Source of the DNA: Microbacterium sp. EST19A
Lineage (GTDB): Bacteria > Actinomycetota > Actinomycetes > Actinomycetales > Microbacteriaceae
Direction of reading: 5' to 3'
DNA length: 64,000 nucleotides
NCBI RefSeq assembly: GCF_019969685.1
Contig: NZ_JAHXYZ010000001.1
Span: 682,001 to 746,000 of the forward strand
Position numbers and translations under genes: made by a program. The number at the start of each line of letters is the position of its first letter. The first letter of the stretch is position 1. Below, piece after piece: positions 1-8,090 of the stretch. Below the pieces are notes generated by a model. That model made no database searches and was not told the DNA's origin. It worked only from the letters and a program-made list of their open reading frames with translations.

Positions 1-188
1 CTGAAGGTGAAGAAGTTCGGGCTGGCGATCGCGAAGAAGATCACCAGCACGATGAGGGTGCCGAACGCCAGGGACTGCTGGAGCTGACGCTTCAGGAAGC
101 CTCCGACATCGCGCTTGTCGGTGTTCTCGTCGACGGCCGTCTGGATGATCGTCGTCGTCGACGATCCGGACTGCTGTGGGGTGCTCAT
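1..188 (-). CDS. Sugar ABC transporter permease, ribose type (N-terminal part)
   Basis: Only the first 62 codons lie in the window; the gene runs off the left edge. The visible product begins MSTPQQSGSS, has a short polar cytoplasmic stretch, then a hydrophobic segment (about residues 43-58, GTLIVLVIFFAIASPNFF) of the kind that opens RbsC/XylH-like permeases. The ATG overlaps the TGA of the upstream ATPase gene (ATGA), so the two are translationally coupled. By family, this is the membrane channel of a CUT2 monosaccharide importer. Substrate cannot be read from this fragment. Confidence 0.85.
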   Translation of the reverse strand, partial: MSTPQQSGSSTTTIIQTAVDENTDKRDVGGFLKRQLQQSLAFGTLIVLVIFFAIASPNFFTF

Positions 189-1690
189 TCGTCTTCCTCC
201 CCGTGGGCTGCGAGTTGCATGATCTTCTCCTGGCTGGCTTCCTCGTTGCGGAGCGTGCCGGTGATGCGTCCGTTCGCGAAGACCGCGATGCGGTTCGCGA
301 CGCGGAGGATCTCCGGGAGCTCCGATGAGATGACGATGATGGACTTGCCCGCCTCGGCGAGCTGCTGCATGAGGCGGTAGATCTCTTCCTTCGCTCCGAC
401 GTCGATGCCTCGGGTCGGTTCGTCGAAGATGAGGATGTCGCAGTCGCGCATCAGCCACCGGGCGATGACGACCTTCTGCTGGTTCCCTCCGGAGAGCAGC
501 TTGACGACCTGGTTCACCGAGGGCGTCTTGACCCGCAGCTGCTGGACGTACTCCTTGGTGCGGTTCTTCGCCTTGCTGTCGCCCATCCAGCCGATGCCGT
601 TGGCGTACGAGCCGAGCGAGGCGAGCACCGTGTTGAACGTGACGTCCTGCTCGAGCATCAGTCCGAGGAGCTTCCGATCCTCGGAGAGGTAGCCGACGCC
701 GTGCTTCACGGCATCCGCGGGCTGTCCGATGCGCACCGGACGTCCGCTGATCGAGATCGTGCCGCCGTCGCGGTGGTCGGCACCGATCACGGCGCGCGCG
801 GTCTCGGTGCGCCCCGCACCCATGAGGCCGGCGAAGCCGAGGATCTCACCGCGGTGCAGCTGGAACGACACGTCCTTGAGCAGGTTCCGCGTCGACAGCC
901 CCTGCACGTCGAGCACGACGGGATCGTTGATGTGGTCGCGCGCCTCGGGGCGGGTGCCCTCGTCGATCACACGCCCGACCATCATCTCGATGATCTTGGG
1001 GATGGTGACGTCGGCACGGTCGAGTGATCCGATGTATGTGCCGTCGCGGAGAACGGTGACCCGGTCCGCCAGACGGCGGAGCTCGTCCATGCGGTGGGAG
1101 ATGTAGACGATGCCGGTGCCGCTCGCCTTGAGCTGCTCGATCAGCACGAACAGCGTCTCGACCTCGGTGTCGGTGAGGGCAGACGTCGGCTCGTCCATGA
1201 TGAGCACCTTGGCGTTGAACGACAGCGCCTTCGCGATCTCGACCATCTGCTGCTCGGCGACCGTGAGCTCGCCGACGAGCTGGCGCGGTTCGAGGCGGAT
1301 GTCGAGTCGTTTCAGCAATTCCGTCGTCTGCGCGTTCAGCTTGCGCTCGGAGAGGAAGGGGCCGGAAGTCGGCTCACGGCCTACGAAGATGTTCTGTGCG
1401 ACGGTGAGGTCGGGCATCAGGTTGAGCTCTTGATGGATGATCGTGATGCCGAGCTCCTGGGCCTGCAGGGGGCTCGTGAGCTCCACCTCCTGGCCCTCGA
1501 ACGTGATGGTGCCCTCGTCCTTGGTGTAGATCCCGGAGAGGATCTTCATCAGCGTCGACTTGCCGGCGCCGTTCTCGCCCACGAGCACCAGCACCTCGCC
1601 GGAACGCACCTCCATGTGCACGTCTTTCAGCGCCTGCACACCGGGGAATCCCTTGCTGATCCCCTCCACTCTGAGAATGGGCTCAGTCAT
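185..1690 (-). CDS. Sugar ABC transporter ATP-binding protein, RbsA/MglA type
   Basis: A 501-residue protein with two nucleotide-binding domains in tandem, the hallmark of CUT2 importers for ribose, galactose, xylose and similar sugars. The first domain has a canonical P-loop (GENGAGKST, about residues 38-46). The second has the usual degenerate P-loop (GLMGAGRTE) and a clear signature LSGGNQQK. It energises the permease encoded directly downstream (4-base overlap). No periplasmic binding protein is present on this side; it may lie beyond the left edge. The upstream region carries two different operator-like sequences shared with the deoxysugar genes and with the ribokinase operon, so the transported sugar may be fucose-like or ribose; the sequence does not decide. 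Confidence 0.93.
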   Translation of the reverse strand: MTEPILRVEGISKGFPGVQALKDVHMEVRSGEVLVLVGENGAGKSTLMKILSGIYTKDEGTITFEGQEVELTSPLQAQELGITIIHQELNLMPDLTVAQNIFVGREPTSGPFLSERKLNAQTTELLKRLDIRLEPRQLVGELTVAEQQMVEIAKALSFNAKVLIMDEPTSALTDTEVETLFVLIEQLKASGTGIVYISHRMDELRRLADRVTVLRDGTYIGSLDRADVTIPKIIEMMVGRVIDEGTRPEARDHINDPVVLDVQGLSTRNLLKDVSFQLHRGEILGFAGLMGAGRTETARAVIGADHRDGGTISISGRPVRIGQPADAVKHGVGYLSEDRKLLGLMLEQDVTFNTVLASLGSYANGIGWMGDSKAKNRTKEYVQQLRVKTPSVNQVVKLLSGGNQQKVVIARWLMRDCDILIFDEPTRGIDVGAKEEIYRLMQQLAEAGKSIIVISSELPEILRVANRIAVFANGRITGTLRNEEASQEKIMQLAAHGEEDE

Positions 1691-1748
1691 GTGCTCACCT
1701 GCTTCCTTGAAGGTCGTGTTGCGGTTCCGATGATGCGTGCCGCAGTAA

Positions 1749-1761
1749 ACATCGGATCAAT
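1749..1761. promoter_or_regulatory. Putative GntR operator (ACATCSGAT type), copy 1
   Basis: ACATCGGATCAAT lies 59 bases upstream of the ABC ATPase start. It matches 12 of 13 bases of the site at 10188-10200 between the lactonase and the GntR gene, and shares ACATCGGAT with the site at 6232-6242. The repetition at three promoters of one pathway region suggests an operator, probably for the FCD-type GntR protein encoded at 10216. Confidence 0.5.
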
Positions 1762-1827
1762 TCTGCGGCCTGCGTCTCATCCGCGCAAGTTGTATCTAAA
1801 TGTAACTAACCAATGCCGCGAGCGGAA

Positions 1828-1845
1828 GACCTGTAATGACATCTT
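1828..1845. promoter_or_regulatory. Weak HutC/GntR operator-like site
   Basis: GACCTGTAATGACATCTT has the TGT-N4-ACA core and one good half (ACCTGT) of the 18-base inverted repeat found perfectly at 11613-11630 and nearly perfectly at 33974-33991. It lies in the promoter region of the sugar ABC transporter, about 140 bases before its start. The second half-site is poor, so this assignment is tentative. Confidence 0.35.
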
Positions 1846-1879
1846 GATCTTTCCCCCCGCTCGCCGCTGACTTCCCGTG

Positions 1880-2749
1880 TCAGTGGAGCCGGATGGAATC
1901 GACCGCCACGAGCTTGTCGCGGATATACGCGTTCGCGTGCGCGCCCAGCTCGTCGTTGTCGGTCCAGAGGTTGCGCCAGATGCCCAGCATGCGGCTGAGA
2001 TCCGGGGCGACGACCGCCGACGAGAACGACTCGAACACGATCGGACCGTCGTAGCCGATGCGGCCGAGGGCCTTGAAGAACGTGTCGAAGTCGACCGTGC
2101 CGGTGCCGAGGTAGCCGCGGTGGCTCTCGCCGATGTGCACGTAGCGGAGGGCGGGAGCGGCGTCGAGGACGGGCGCGAACATATCCGACTCCTCGATGTT
2201 CATGTGGTACGTGTCGAGGTGCACGCCGAGATTCGGCCGATCGACCTCGGCGAGATACCCGAGGGCCTGCCGCGCGGTGTTCAGCACATTGGTCTCATAG
2301 CGGTTGACGACCTCGAGCGAGACCGACACCCCGCGCTCGGCGGCATGGTCTGCCACACGGCCGATCACGGCACGACTGCTGGCGAGACCGTCGGGCGTCG
2401 CCGGCTCCATGTACTTCTTCATGGCGCTGTAGATCACGCCGCAGAAGTGCCGGCCGCCGAGCTCTGCGAGCACGTCGACCGCGCGGATCAGCAGCGCCTC
2501 ACCGGCAGCGGCGATCGCAGGATCCGCGCTCGTCACGTCGGTCGCGTCGGACAGCCCGAGCGAGGCGCTGACGGCGAGACCGTGCTCTTCGAGCGCGTCC
2601 TTGGCCGCCGCGACATCGAAGGAGAAGGGATCCATCAGCGGGAACTCGATCAGGTCGAAGCCCGCCTGCTTCGTCTTCTCCACCGCGAGACGGATGCCGT
2701 CGGCATCGAAGTTCCCGGTCCAGACGAGCCCGTGGCAGCCGATGTTCAT
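1880..2749 (-). CDS. Sugar 3-epimerase / TIM-barrel isomerase family protein
   Basis: A 289-residue protein of the AP-endonuclease-2-like TIM-barrel fold used by D-tagatose/D-psicose 3-epimerases. The metal and catalytic set of that family is visible in order: E146 (SLEVVNR), D179 (HLDTYHM), H205 (YVHIGESHRG), R211 and E240 (IVFESF). By family it interconverts ketohexoses at C3, with Mn2+ or Co2+. I chose the ATG giving MNIGCHGLVW, the normal beginning of the barrel; an upstream in-frame extension would run into the palindromic operator. It is divergent from a LacI-type regulator gene, which probably controls it. Exact sugar unknown. Confidence 0.85.
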   Translation of the reverse strand: MNIGCHGLVWTGNFDADGIRLAVEKTKQAGFDLIEFPLMDPFSFDVAAAKDALEEHGLAVSASLGLSDATDVTSADPAIAAAGEALLIRAVDVLAELGGRHFCGVIYSAMKKYMEPATPDGLASSRAVIGRVADHAAERGVSVSLEVVNRYETNVLNTARQALGYLAEVDRPNLGVHLDTYHMNIEESDMFAPVLDAAPALRYVHIGESHRGYLGTGTVDFDTFFKALGRIGYDGPIVFESFSSAVVAPDLSRMLGIWRNLWTDNDELGAHANAYIRDKLVAVDSIRLH

Positions 2750-2786
2750 GAGGCCTCTCGCAGGCGGGTGTGCGGCACCGTCGCCT

Positions 2787-2814
2787 CGTCGACTTGGCAC
2801 GTGCCAAGTCGACG
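2787..2814. promoter_or_regulatory. LacI-type operator, 28-base perfect palindrome
   Basis: Half-site CGTCGACTTGGCAC is followed immediately by its exact reverse complement, giving a 28-base palindrome centred on the CG between 2800 and 2801. The inner part TTGGCACGTGCCAA has the central CG typical of LacI/GalR operators. It sits between the epimerase (starts 2749, leftward) and the lacI-like gene (starts 2920, rightward), so one bound dimer could act on both. Confidence 0.75.
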
Positions 2815-2860
2815 TTCGAGTCACGCTACGTGGGCAGGCTGAGGGATGTCAAGACTTTTC

Positions 2861-2874
2861 TTGGCACGTTGCAA
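2861..2874. promoter_or_regulatory. Second, imperfect LacI-type operator
   Basis: TTGGCACGTTGCAA repeats the core of the perfect palindrome at 2787-2814, with one perfect half (TTGGCAC) and two changes in the other half. Centre-to-centre distance is about 67 bases, suitable for cooperative binding or looping. It lies 46 bases before the regulator start and suggests autoregulation. Confidence 0.6.
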
Positions 2875-2919
2875 TTCTCCCGATAGCCTGGGGTCTCCGA
2901 TCCAGAACGAGGAGCAGTC

Positions 2920-3921
2920 ATGCCTGCGAGCGTCAAGGACGTCGCCGCCCTGGCCGGGGTCTCCTCCTCGACCGTGTCGAACTACCTCAACCATCCGCAT
3001 GTGCTCGGCGCTGCGAGCCGGGAGCGTGTGGAGGCCGCCATCGAGCAGCTCGGCTTCGTGCCCAACGAGTCGGCCCGGCAGCTGCGCGCAGGCTCCAGCA
3101 AGGCCCTCGCGCTGATCCTCCTCGACGCCTGGCTGCCCTACTTCAACGAGCTCTCCCGCGGAGTGGAGGACGTCACGCGCGAAGGCGGCTGGTCGCTCTT
3201 CTTCAGCAACAGCAACCGCGACGGCGCGCAGGAGCGGCGCAACATCGACATGTTCGAGGCCCACCGGGTGCAGGGCATCGTGATCTACCCGCTCGGCGAC
3301 GTGGTCCCTCGCCTCGAACGCCTGGCCGAACGCGGCATCCGCTCGGTCGTCGTCGGCCCGATCCGCGAATCGGCCACCGTCGCGTCGGTGCTCTTCGACG
3401 ACCGCGGCGGCGGCAGACTCGCCGGCGAGCACCTGGTGTCGCTCGGGCGCCGGCGCATCGTGTTCCTCGGGAGCCCGGCCGTGAGCCAGTCGAACGATCG
3501 CCTGGCCGGCCTGCAGGATGCCGTCGCGAACGGCCCCGCGACGATCACCGTGATGGATGTGCCGCACCTCGCGACCGAAGACGGTCTGCGCGCGGCCGAG
3601 CAGATCATCGCACTGCCCGCGGAGGAACGCCCGGATGCCGTGTTCGCCGCGAACGACATGGTGGCGCTCGGGGTGCTCACGCAGCTGCTGCGCCACGGCA
3701 TCCGCGTCCCCGAGGAGATCGCCCTCGTCGGCTTCGACGACGTGGACCAGGCGCACCAGAGCGTCGTGCCGCTGACGAGCGTGCGCCAGCCGGGGTACGA
3801 GATCGGCCGCGCCGCCGGTGCCGCGCTGCTGCAGCAGCTCGCCGATCCGACCGCCGCACCGCCCGAGACGACGCCGTTCCCCGCCGAGCTCGTCGTGCGC
3901 GAGTCGACGATCGGGCGCTGA
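2920..3921 (+). CDS. LacI-family transcriptional regulator
   Basis: A 333-residue repressor. The N-terminal helix-turn-helix (about residues 3-50) is textbook LacI: VKDVAALAGVSSSTVSNYLN, with the hinge helix ESARQLRAG near residue 57. The rest is a periplasmic-binding-protein-like sugar-sensing domain ending with the typical GFDDVDQA...LTSVRQPGYEIGRAA segment. GAGGAG stands seven bases before the ATG. It is divergent from the sugar epimerase gene, with a perfect palindrome between them, and likely represses that gene and itself. The convergent neighbour downstream is the deoxysugar dehydrogenase. The effector sugar is not deducible. Confidence 0.92.
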   Translation: MPASVKDVAALAGVSSSTVSNYLNHPHVLGAASRERVEAAIEQLGFVPNESARQLRAGSSKALALILLDAWLPYFNELSRGVEDVTREGGWSLFFSNSNRDGAQERRNIDMFEAHRVQGIVIYPLGDVVPRLERLAERGIRSVVVGPIRESATVASVLFDDRGGGRLAGEHLVSLGRRRIVFLGSPAVSQSNDRLAGLQDAVANGPATITVMDVPHLATEDGLRAAEQIIALPAEERPDAVFAANDMVALGVLTQLLRHGIRVPEEIALVGFDDVDQAHQSVVPLTSVRQPGYEIGRAAGAALLQQLADPTAAPPETTPFPAELVVRESTIGR

Positions 3922-3927
3922 GGCGCC

Positions 3928-4893
3928 TCAGGCCGGGATGAGGCCGTCCGCGGCGAGGTTCTCCCAGAGCTCCTCCGGGATCGGCAGGGCCGCGTACTCG
4001 GCGTTCTGTCGCAGCTGCTCCGGCCTGCTCCCACCCACGACGACCGAGCGCACGCCCGACGCCTGCAGCGGGAACTGGACCGCGGCGGCGGGCAGCGGCA
4101 CCCCGTGGTCCGCACAGATCGCGGCGATGCGCACCAGCTTCTCCCACAGCTCGTCCGGCAGCTCTCCGTACTCGTAGCGGCCGTCACGGCGGGGCTCGTT
4201 CGTCGCGAGCAGTCCCGAGTTGAAGACGGATGCCGCGACGATCCCCGTCCCGGTCTCGACGCACGCCGGCAGCACATCGACGGCGGCGGGCTGTTCGAGC
4301 AGCGTGTAGCGTCCGGCCACCATGATCAGGTCGAGGTCGGCGCTGCGGACGGCGGCGGCCAGAGCATCCGACACCATCGAGCCGATGCCGATCGCCGTGA
4401 CCTCGCCGTCGGCGCGCAGCTGCTCGAGGGCGGGGAAGCCCTCGGCGAGCGCGAGGTCGAGGTCGTGCCGCTCCGGGTCGTGCAGATACAGCAGATCGAT
4501 CCGCTCGATGCCGAGGCGTTCGCGCGATTCGTCGAGGCTCGCGCGGGTGCCCTCTGCCGAGAAGTCCCACACCCGCTGCAGGTCGTCGGGCACGTGGAAG
4601 GCGTTCGCCGTGTCGAGGCCGCCGGCGAACGCAGGATTCGGGCGCAGCAGCCGGCCGGCCTTCGTCGACAGCACGTACTCGTCTCGCGGCTTGGTCTGCA
4701 GGAACGCTCCGAGCCGGCGCTCCGACAGACCGAGCCCGTAGTGCGGAGCCGTGTCGTAGTAGCGGATGCCGGTCTCCCACGCCGCGTCGAGCACGGCCCA
4801 GGCCTCGTCATCGGAGAGCGCGCGGAACAGGTTGCCGACGTTCGCCGCCCCGTAGCCCAGAGCCGGTACGGCCAGGCGGTCAGGCGACGACAT
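3928..4893 (-). CDS. Aldo/keto reductase, L-fucose / D-threo-aldose 1-dehydrogenase-like
   Basis: A 321-residue aldo/keto reductase with the catalytic tetrad visible: D47 (YYDTAPHYG), Y52, K78 (STKAG) and H138 (YLHDPE). The [10 protein letters not shown] and AGRLLRPNP segments are typical of the D-threo-aldose 1-dehydrogenase / pyridoxal dehydrogenase branch. In context it would oxidise L-fucose or a related aldose to the lactone with NAD(P)+, the first step of the route. The start codon lies inside the end of the fuconate dehydratase gene (14-base overlap), so the two are one operon. Specificity is inferred from the neighbours. Confidence 0.85.
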   Translation of the reverse strand: MSSPDRLAVPALGYGAANVGNLFRALSDDEAWAVLDAAWETGIRYYDTAPHYGLGLSERRLGAFLQTKPRDEYVLSTKAGRLLRPNPAFAGGLDTANAFHVPDDLQRVWDFSAEGTRASLDESRERLGIERIDLLYLHDPERHDLDLALAEGFPALEQLRADGEVTAIGIGSMVSDALAAAVRSADLDLIMVAGRYTLLEQPAAVDVLPACVETGTGIVAASVFNSGLLATNEPRRDGRYEYGELPDELWEKLVRIAAICADHGVPLPAAAVQFPLQASGVRSVVVGGSRPEQLRQNAEYAALPIPEELWENLAADGLIPA

Positions 4894-6175
4894 GTGCGCC
4901 GGTCCACGTGTAGGTCGCGATGCTGTCGGCCTTCATCTCCATGCCGGCGCCTGGCTCCGTCGGCGGCATGTACGAGCCGCCCTGGATGTCGGTCGGCACG
5001 ACGAAGTGCTCGTGCAGGTGGTCGACGAACTCGATCATCCGACCCTCGCGCGTGCCGGTGACGGCGACGAAGTCGAACATCGAGAGGTGCTGCACGGCCT
5101 CGCACAGGCCGACACCGCCGGCGTGCGGGCAGACGGGCACGCCGAACTTCGCGGCCAGCAGCAGGTTGGCGATGTTCTCGTTCACGCCCGCGACGCGCAC
5201 GGCGTCGATCTGCATCACCGAGATCGCCTCGGCCTGCAACAGCTGCTTGAAGATGACGCGGTTCTGCGCGTGCTCTCCGGTCGCGACGCGGATGGGCGCC
5301 ACGCCCCGGGCGATCTCGGCGTGACCGAGCACGTCGTCGGGGCTGGTCGGCTCCTCGATCCAGGCGGGGTGGAACTCGGCCAGCGCGTTCACCCACTCGA
5401 TGGCCTCCGACACCTCCCAGCGCTGATTGGCGTCGATCGCGATCGGGAAGTCGGGTCCGCACACCTCGCGCGCCTTGCGGAAGCGGCGGACGTCGTCTTC
5501 GAGGTCGGCGCCGACCTTGAGCTTGATCTGCGTGAAGCCGTCGGCCATGGCCTCGCGGGCGAGGCGCTCGAGCTTCTCGTCGGAGTAGCCGAGCCAGCCG
5601 GGGCTCGTGGTGTACCCGGGGTACCCGGTGGCGAGCAGCTGCTGCTCGCGCTCGGCACGACCGGGCACGGCGGCACGCAGGATCTCGAGGGCATCCTCCG
5701 GGGTGAGGGCGTTGGTGAGGTACCGGAAGTCGACGAGGTCGACGAGCTCCTCCGGCGTCATCCGCGCCAGCAGCTGCCAGAGCGGCAGCCCCGCGCGCTT
5801 CGCCTTGATGTCCCACAGCGCGTTGATGACGGCGCCGATGGCCATGTGCATCACGCCCTTCTCGGGGCCGAGCCAGCGCAGCTGCGAGTCGCCGATGATG
5901 TCGCGGAACGTTCCGCCCATGTCGTCGAGCAGCGGTTCGAGCTCACGTCCGACGAGGTGGCCGGCGAGCGCGTCGATCCCGGCGACCTGCACGTCGTTGC
6001 CCCGGCCGATCGTGAACACGAAGGCGTGGCCCTCGATGTCGTCGTCGGCATCCGTCCGCACGACGACGTACGCCGCGGAGTAGTCGGGGTCGGGGTTCAT
6101 CGCGTCCGAACCGTCGAGGCTGAGCGACGTCGGGAAGCGGATGTCGGTGGTGTCGAGGGCGACGATGCGGCTCAC
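4880..6175 (-). CDS. L-fuconate dehydratase-like enolase-superfamily enzyme
   Basis: A 431-residue acid-sugar dehydratase. With the GTG start at 6175, the active-site residues of the fuconate dehydratase subgroup fall at K218/K220 (IKLKVG), D248 and N250 (IDANQRW), E274 (WIEEP), E301 (ATGEH) and H351 (CPHAGG). As I recall, the Xanthomonas campestris enzyme uses the same Lys220/His351 numbering. Reaction: L-fuconate to 2-keto-3-deoxy-L-fuconate, Mg2+ dependent. GGAGAGGA lies just upstream of the GTG. A longer frame reaching 6235 would cross the regulatory site and has no family homology. It is co-transcribed with the dehydrogenase and divergent from the hydrolase gene. Confidence 0.88.
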   Translation of the reverse strand: MSRIVALDTTDIRFPTSLSLDGSDAMNPDPDYSAAYVVVRTDADDDIEGHAFVFTIGRGNDVQVAGIDALAGHLVGRELEPLLDDMGGTFRDIIGDSQLRWLGPEKGVMHMAIGAVINALWDIKAKRAGLPLWQLLARMTPEELVDLVDFRYLTNALTPEDALEILRAAVPGRAEREQQLLATGYPGYTTSPGWLGYSDEKLERLAREAMADGFTQIKLKVGADLEDDVRRFRKAREVCGPDFPIAIDANQRWEVSEAIEWVNALAEFHPAWIEEPTSPDDVLGHAEIARGVAPIRVATGEHAQNRVIFKQLLQAEAISVMQIDAVRVAGVNENIANLLLAAKFGVPVCPHAGGVGLCEAVQHLSMFDFVAVTGTREGRMIEFVDHLHEHFVVPTDIQGGSYMPPTEPGAGMEMKADSIATYTWTGAHVVA

Positions 6176-6220
6176 GGGGATTCCTCTCCATGCGCGAGGT
6201 GTCTTCTTCGCGCGGATCTC

Positions 6221-6249
6221 TTGGAGTGTAAACATCGGATGTCTATACT
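6221..6249 (+). promoter_or_regulatory. Promoter with embedded GntR operator (copy 2)
   Basis: On the plus strand a -35-like TTGGAG (6221-6226) and a -10 TATACT (6244-6249) are separated by 17 bases. The spacer holds ACATCGGATGT (6232-6242), a perfect odd palindrome and the second copy of the ACATCSGAT motif. A repressor bound there would block the diketo-acid hydrolase promoter and probably the divergent dehydratase promoter. Confidence 0.6.
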
Positions 6250-6300
6250 GTCAACGAGACAGGCCGCGCCGAAGCGGCCATCCGACTGATCAGGAGAATC

Positions 6301-7161
6301 ATGAAGTTCGCGCGGCTGGGCACCCCAGGAACCGAGATCCCCGTCCTCGTGGAGGGCGACCGCTATCTCGACCTCCGCTCCGTGACATCCGATGTGAACG
6401 GGGATTTCCTCGCCGACGACTTCGCCGCTCGCGTGTCCGCAGCGCGCGACGCCGGTGAGCTTCCGGAGCTGACGGATGCCGCCGCTCTCCGCATCGGCGC
6501 CCCGATCGCCCGTCCGAGCGCCGTGATCTGCGTCGGCATGAACTACGCCGCGCACGCGGCGGAATCGGGGTCGCAGCCGCCGACCATCCCGATCATCTTC
6601 CTGAAGACCCCGAACACGGTGGTCGGCCCGAATGACGCGGTCACCATCCCCCGCGGCAGCGAGAAGACCGACTGGGAGGTCGAGCTCGGCATCGTGATCG
6701 GCGCCCGCGCCTCGTACCTCGACTCCCCCGAGGAGTCGATGGCGCACGTGGCAGGCTTCGTGGTCGCCAACGACGTCTCCGAGCGCGCGTTCCAGATCGA
6801 GGTGTCGGGCGGGCAGTGGTCGAAGGGCAAGATCGCTCCCGGTTTCAACCCCACCGGCCCGTGGCTGGTCACGCCCGACGAGGTCGACCATCGCTCCCTC
6901 GGCCTGCGCAGCTTCGTGAACGGCGAGCCGCGACAGGACTCGAACACGAGCGACATGATCTTCTCGGTCGAGCACATCGTGCACCACCTGTCCCAGTACG
7001 TGGCCCTCGAGCCCGGTGACCTCATCCTCACCGGCACCCCGCAGGGCGTCGCGCTCTCGGGCAACTTCCCCTATCTCGCGGCGGGCGACGTCGTCGAGGT
7101 CGAGATCGACGGCCTCGGCCGACAGCGTCAGGAGTTCGTGGCATGGGAGGCGAAGAAGTGA
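6301..7161 (+). CDS. Fumarylacetoacetate hydrolase-family protein (2,4-diketo-3-deoxy-L-fuconate hydrolase-like)
   Basis: A 286-residue FAH-fold protein. Family hallmarks are the IVVG-like stretch CVGMNYAAHAAE, the metal-binding glutamate region DWEVELGIVIG, the FVVANDVSERAFQ motif and the closing GDLILTGTPQGVA. In Xanthomonas-type L-fucose catabolism, an enzyme of this family cleaves 2,4-diketo-3-deoxy-L-fuconate to pyruvate and L-lactate. AGGAGAATC precedes the ATG. The next gene, a short-chain dehydrogenase making that substrate, starts within its stop codon (GTGA), so production and cleavage of the diketo acid are coupled. Expression is likely governed by the GntR site in its promoter. 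Confidence 0.87.
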   Translation: MKFARLGTPGTEIPVLVEGDRYLDLRSVTSDVNGDFLADDFAARVSAARDAGELPELTDAAALRIGAPIARPSAVICVGMNYAAHAAESGSQPPTIPIIFLKTPNTVVGPNDAVTIPRGSEKTDWEVELGIVIGARASYLDSPEESMAHVAGFVVANDVSERAFQIEVSGGQWSKGKIAPGFNPTGPWLVTPDEVDHRSLGLRSFVNGEPRQDSNTSDMIFSVEHIVHHLSQYVALEPGDLILTGTPQGVALSGNFPYLAAGDVVEVEIDGLGRQRQEFVAWEAKK

Positions 7162-7910
7162 CCGGGGCACTCGGCGGGCTCGTCGCGATCGTCACCGGAG
7201 GAGCATCCGGGATCGGCGCGGCGATCGCGCAGCGCCTGCATGCGGACGGCGCGCAGATCGCCGTGCTCGACCGCGACACCTCCGGAGCGGATGCGTCCTT
7301 CGCGGCGTTCACGGCCGACGTGTCGGACCGTGCCAGCGTCGACGCCGCCGTCGCCGCTGTGGCCGAGCAGTTCGGCCGCATCGACATCGTCGTCAACAAC
7401 GCCGGCATCGGTGCGACCGGCGACGTCTCCGCGAACGACGACGACGAGTGGGCGCGCGTGCTCTCCATCAACGTCACCGGCATCGCCCGCGTGACATCGG
7501 CGGCACTGCCCTGGTTGCGGAAGTCGCCGTCGGCTTCGATCTGCAACACGGCATCCATCGCCTCGACGACCGGCCTGCAGCAGCGCGCCCTCTACACCGC
7601 GTCGAAGGGCGCCGTGTCGGCCCTCACCCGCGCCATGGCCGCCGACCACCTGCGCGAGGGCATCCGCGTGAACGCCGTCAACCCCGGCACGGCCGACACC
7701 CCGTGGGTCGGACGGCTGCTCGACGCGGCATCCGACCCCGCAGCGGAGCGCGCCGCCCTCGAGGCCCGCCAGCCGCACGGGCGCTTGGTCAGTCCCGACG
7801 AGGTCGCCGCCGCCGTCGCCTACCTGGTCAGCCCCGCCGCGGGTTCGACGACGGGCACCTCCATCGAGGTCGACGGCGGGATGGCGCAGCTCCGCGTGCG
7901 AGCGGAGTAG
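7158..7910 (+). CDS. SDR oxidoreductase (2-keto-3-deoxy-L-fuconate dehydrogenase-like)
   Basis: A 250-residue short-chain dehydrogenase: TGGASGIG (NAD(P)-binding), NNAG, the active serine in TASIAST, and YTASKGA with catalytic Tyr and Lys. I prefer the GTG at 7158, which overlaps the previous TGA and has GGGAGG seven bases upstream, to the ATG at 7143. In context it would oxidise 2-keto-3-deoxy-L-fuconate to the 2,4-diketo acid handled by the preceding hydrolase. Other sugar-acid or polyol dehydrogenase roles cannot be excluded from sequence alone. Confidence 0.85.
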   Translation: MTGALGGLVAIVTGGASGIGAAIAQRLHADGAQIAVLDRDTSGADASFAAFTADVSDRASVDAAVAAVAEQFGRIDIVVNNAGIGATGDVSANDDDEWARVLSINVTGIARVTSAALPWLRKSPSASICNTASIASTTGLQQRALYTASKGAVSALTRAMAADHLREGIRVNAVNPGTADTPWVGRLLDAASDPAAERAALEARQPHGRLVSPDEVAAAVAYLVSPAAGSTTGTSIEVDGGMAQLRVRAE

Positions 7911-7933
7911 CCCGCGGCAGCATCCGGTCAGGC

Positions 7934-7952
7934 GTTCCGGTCGCAGTTTCTG
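7934..7952 (+). repeat. REP-like repeat, copy A
   Basis: GTTCCGGTCGCAGTTTCTG, first of six copies of a roughly 19-base repeat with core CCGGTCGCAGT. It is in direct orientation, upstream of the predicted nuclease gene at 8091. Confidence 0.75.
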
Positions 7953-7964
7953 CCGGGTCCGACG

Positions 7965-8025
7965 GCTCCGGTCGCAGTGTCTGTCGTCTCGCGGCATGCG
8001 GGGCGACACGAACTGCGACCGGAGC
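7965..8025. repeat. REP-like hairpin, copies B and C
   Basis: Copy B (GCTCCGGTCGCAGTGTCTG, from 7965) and copy C (inverted, ending GACCGGAGC at 8025) form a large imperfect stem-loop of about 60 bases. Thus the left flank of the nuclease gene carries repeats in the order forward, forward, reverse. No coding potential is seen in 7911-8090. Confidence 0.75.
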
Positions 8026-8090
8026 CCGGATGTTGCCGAGCCTGTGGAAAGCCGCAGCGGCACCGGCGGCGAACCTGCCATCGTGGCGCG

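Noticed and set aside
6176..6235. N-terminal extension of the fuconate dehydratase
   Set aside because: A good ribosome site precedes the GTG at 6175, active-site numbering fits that start, and the extension crosses the promoter region.
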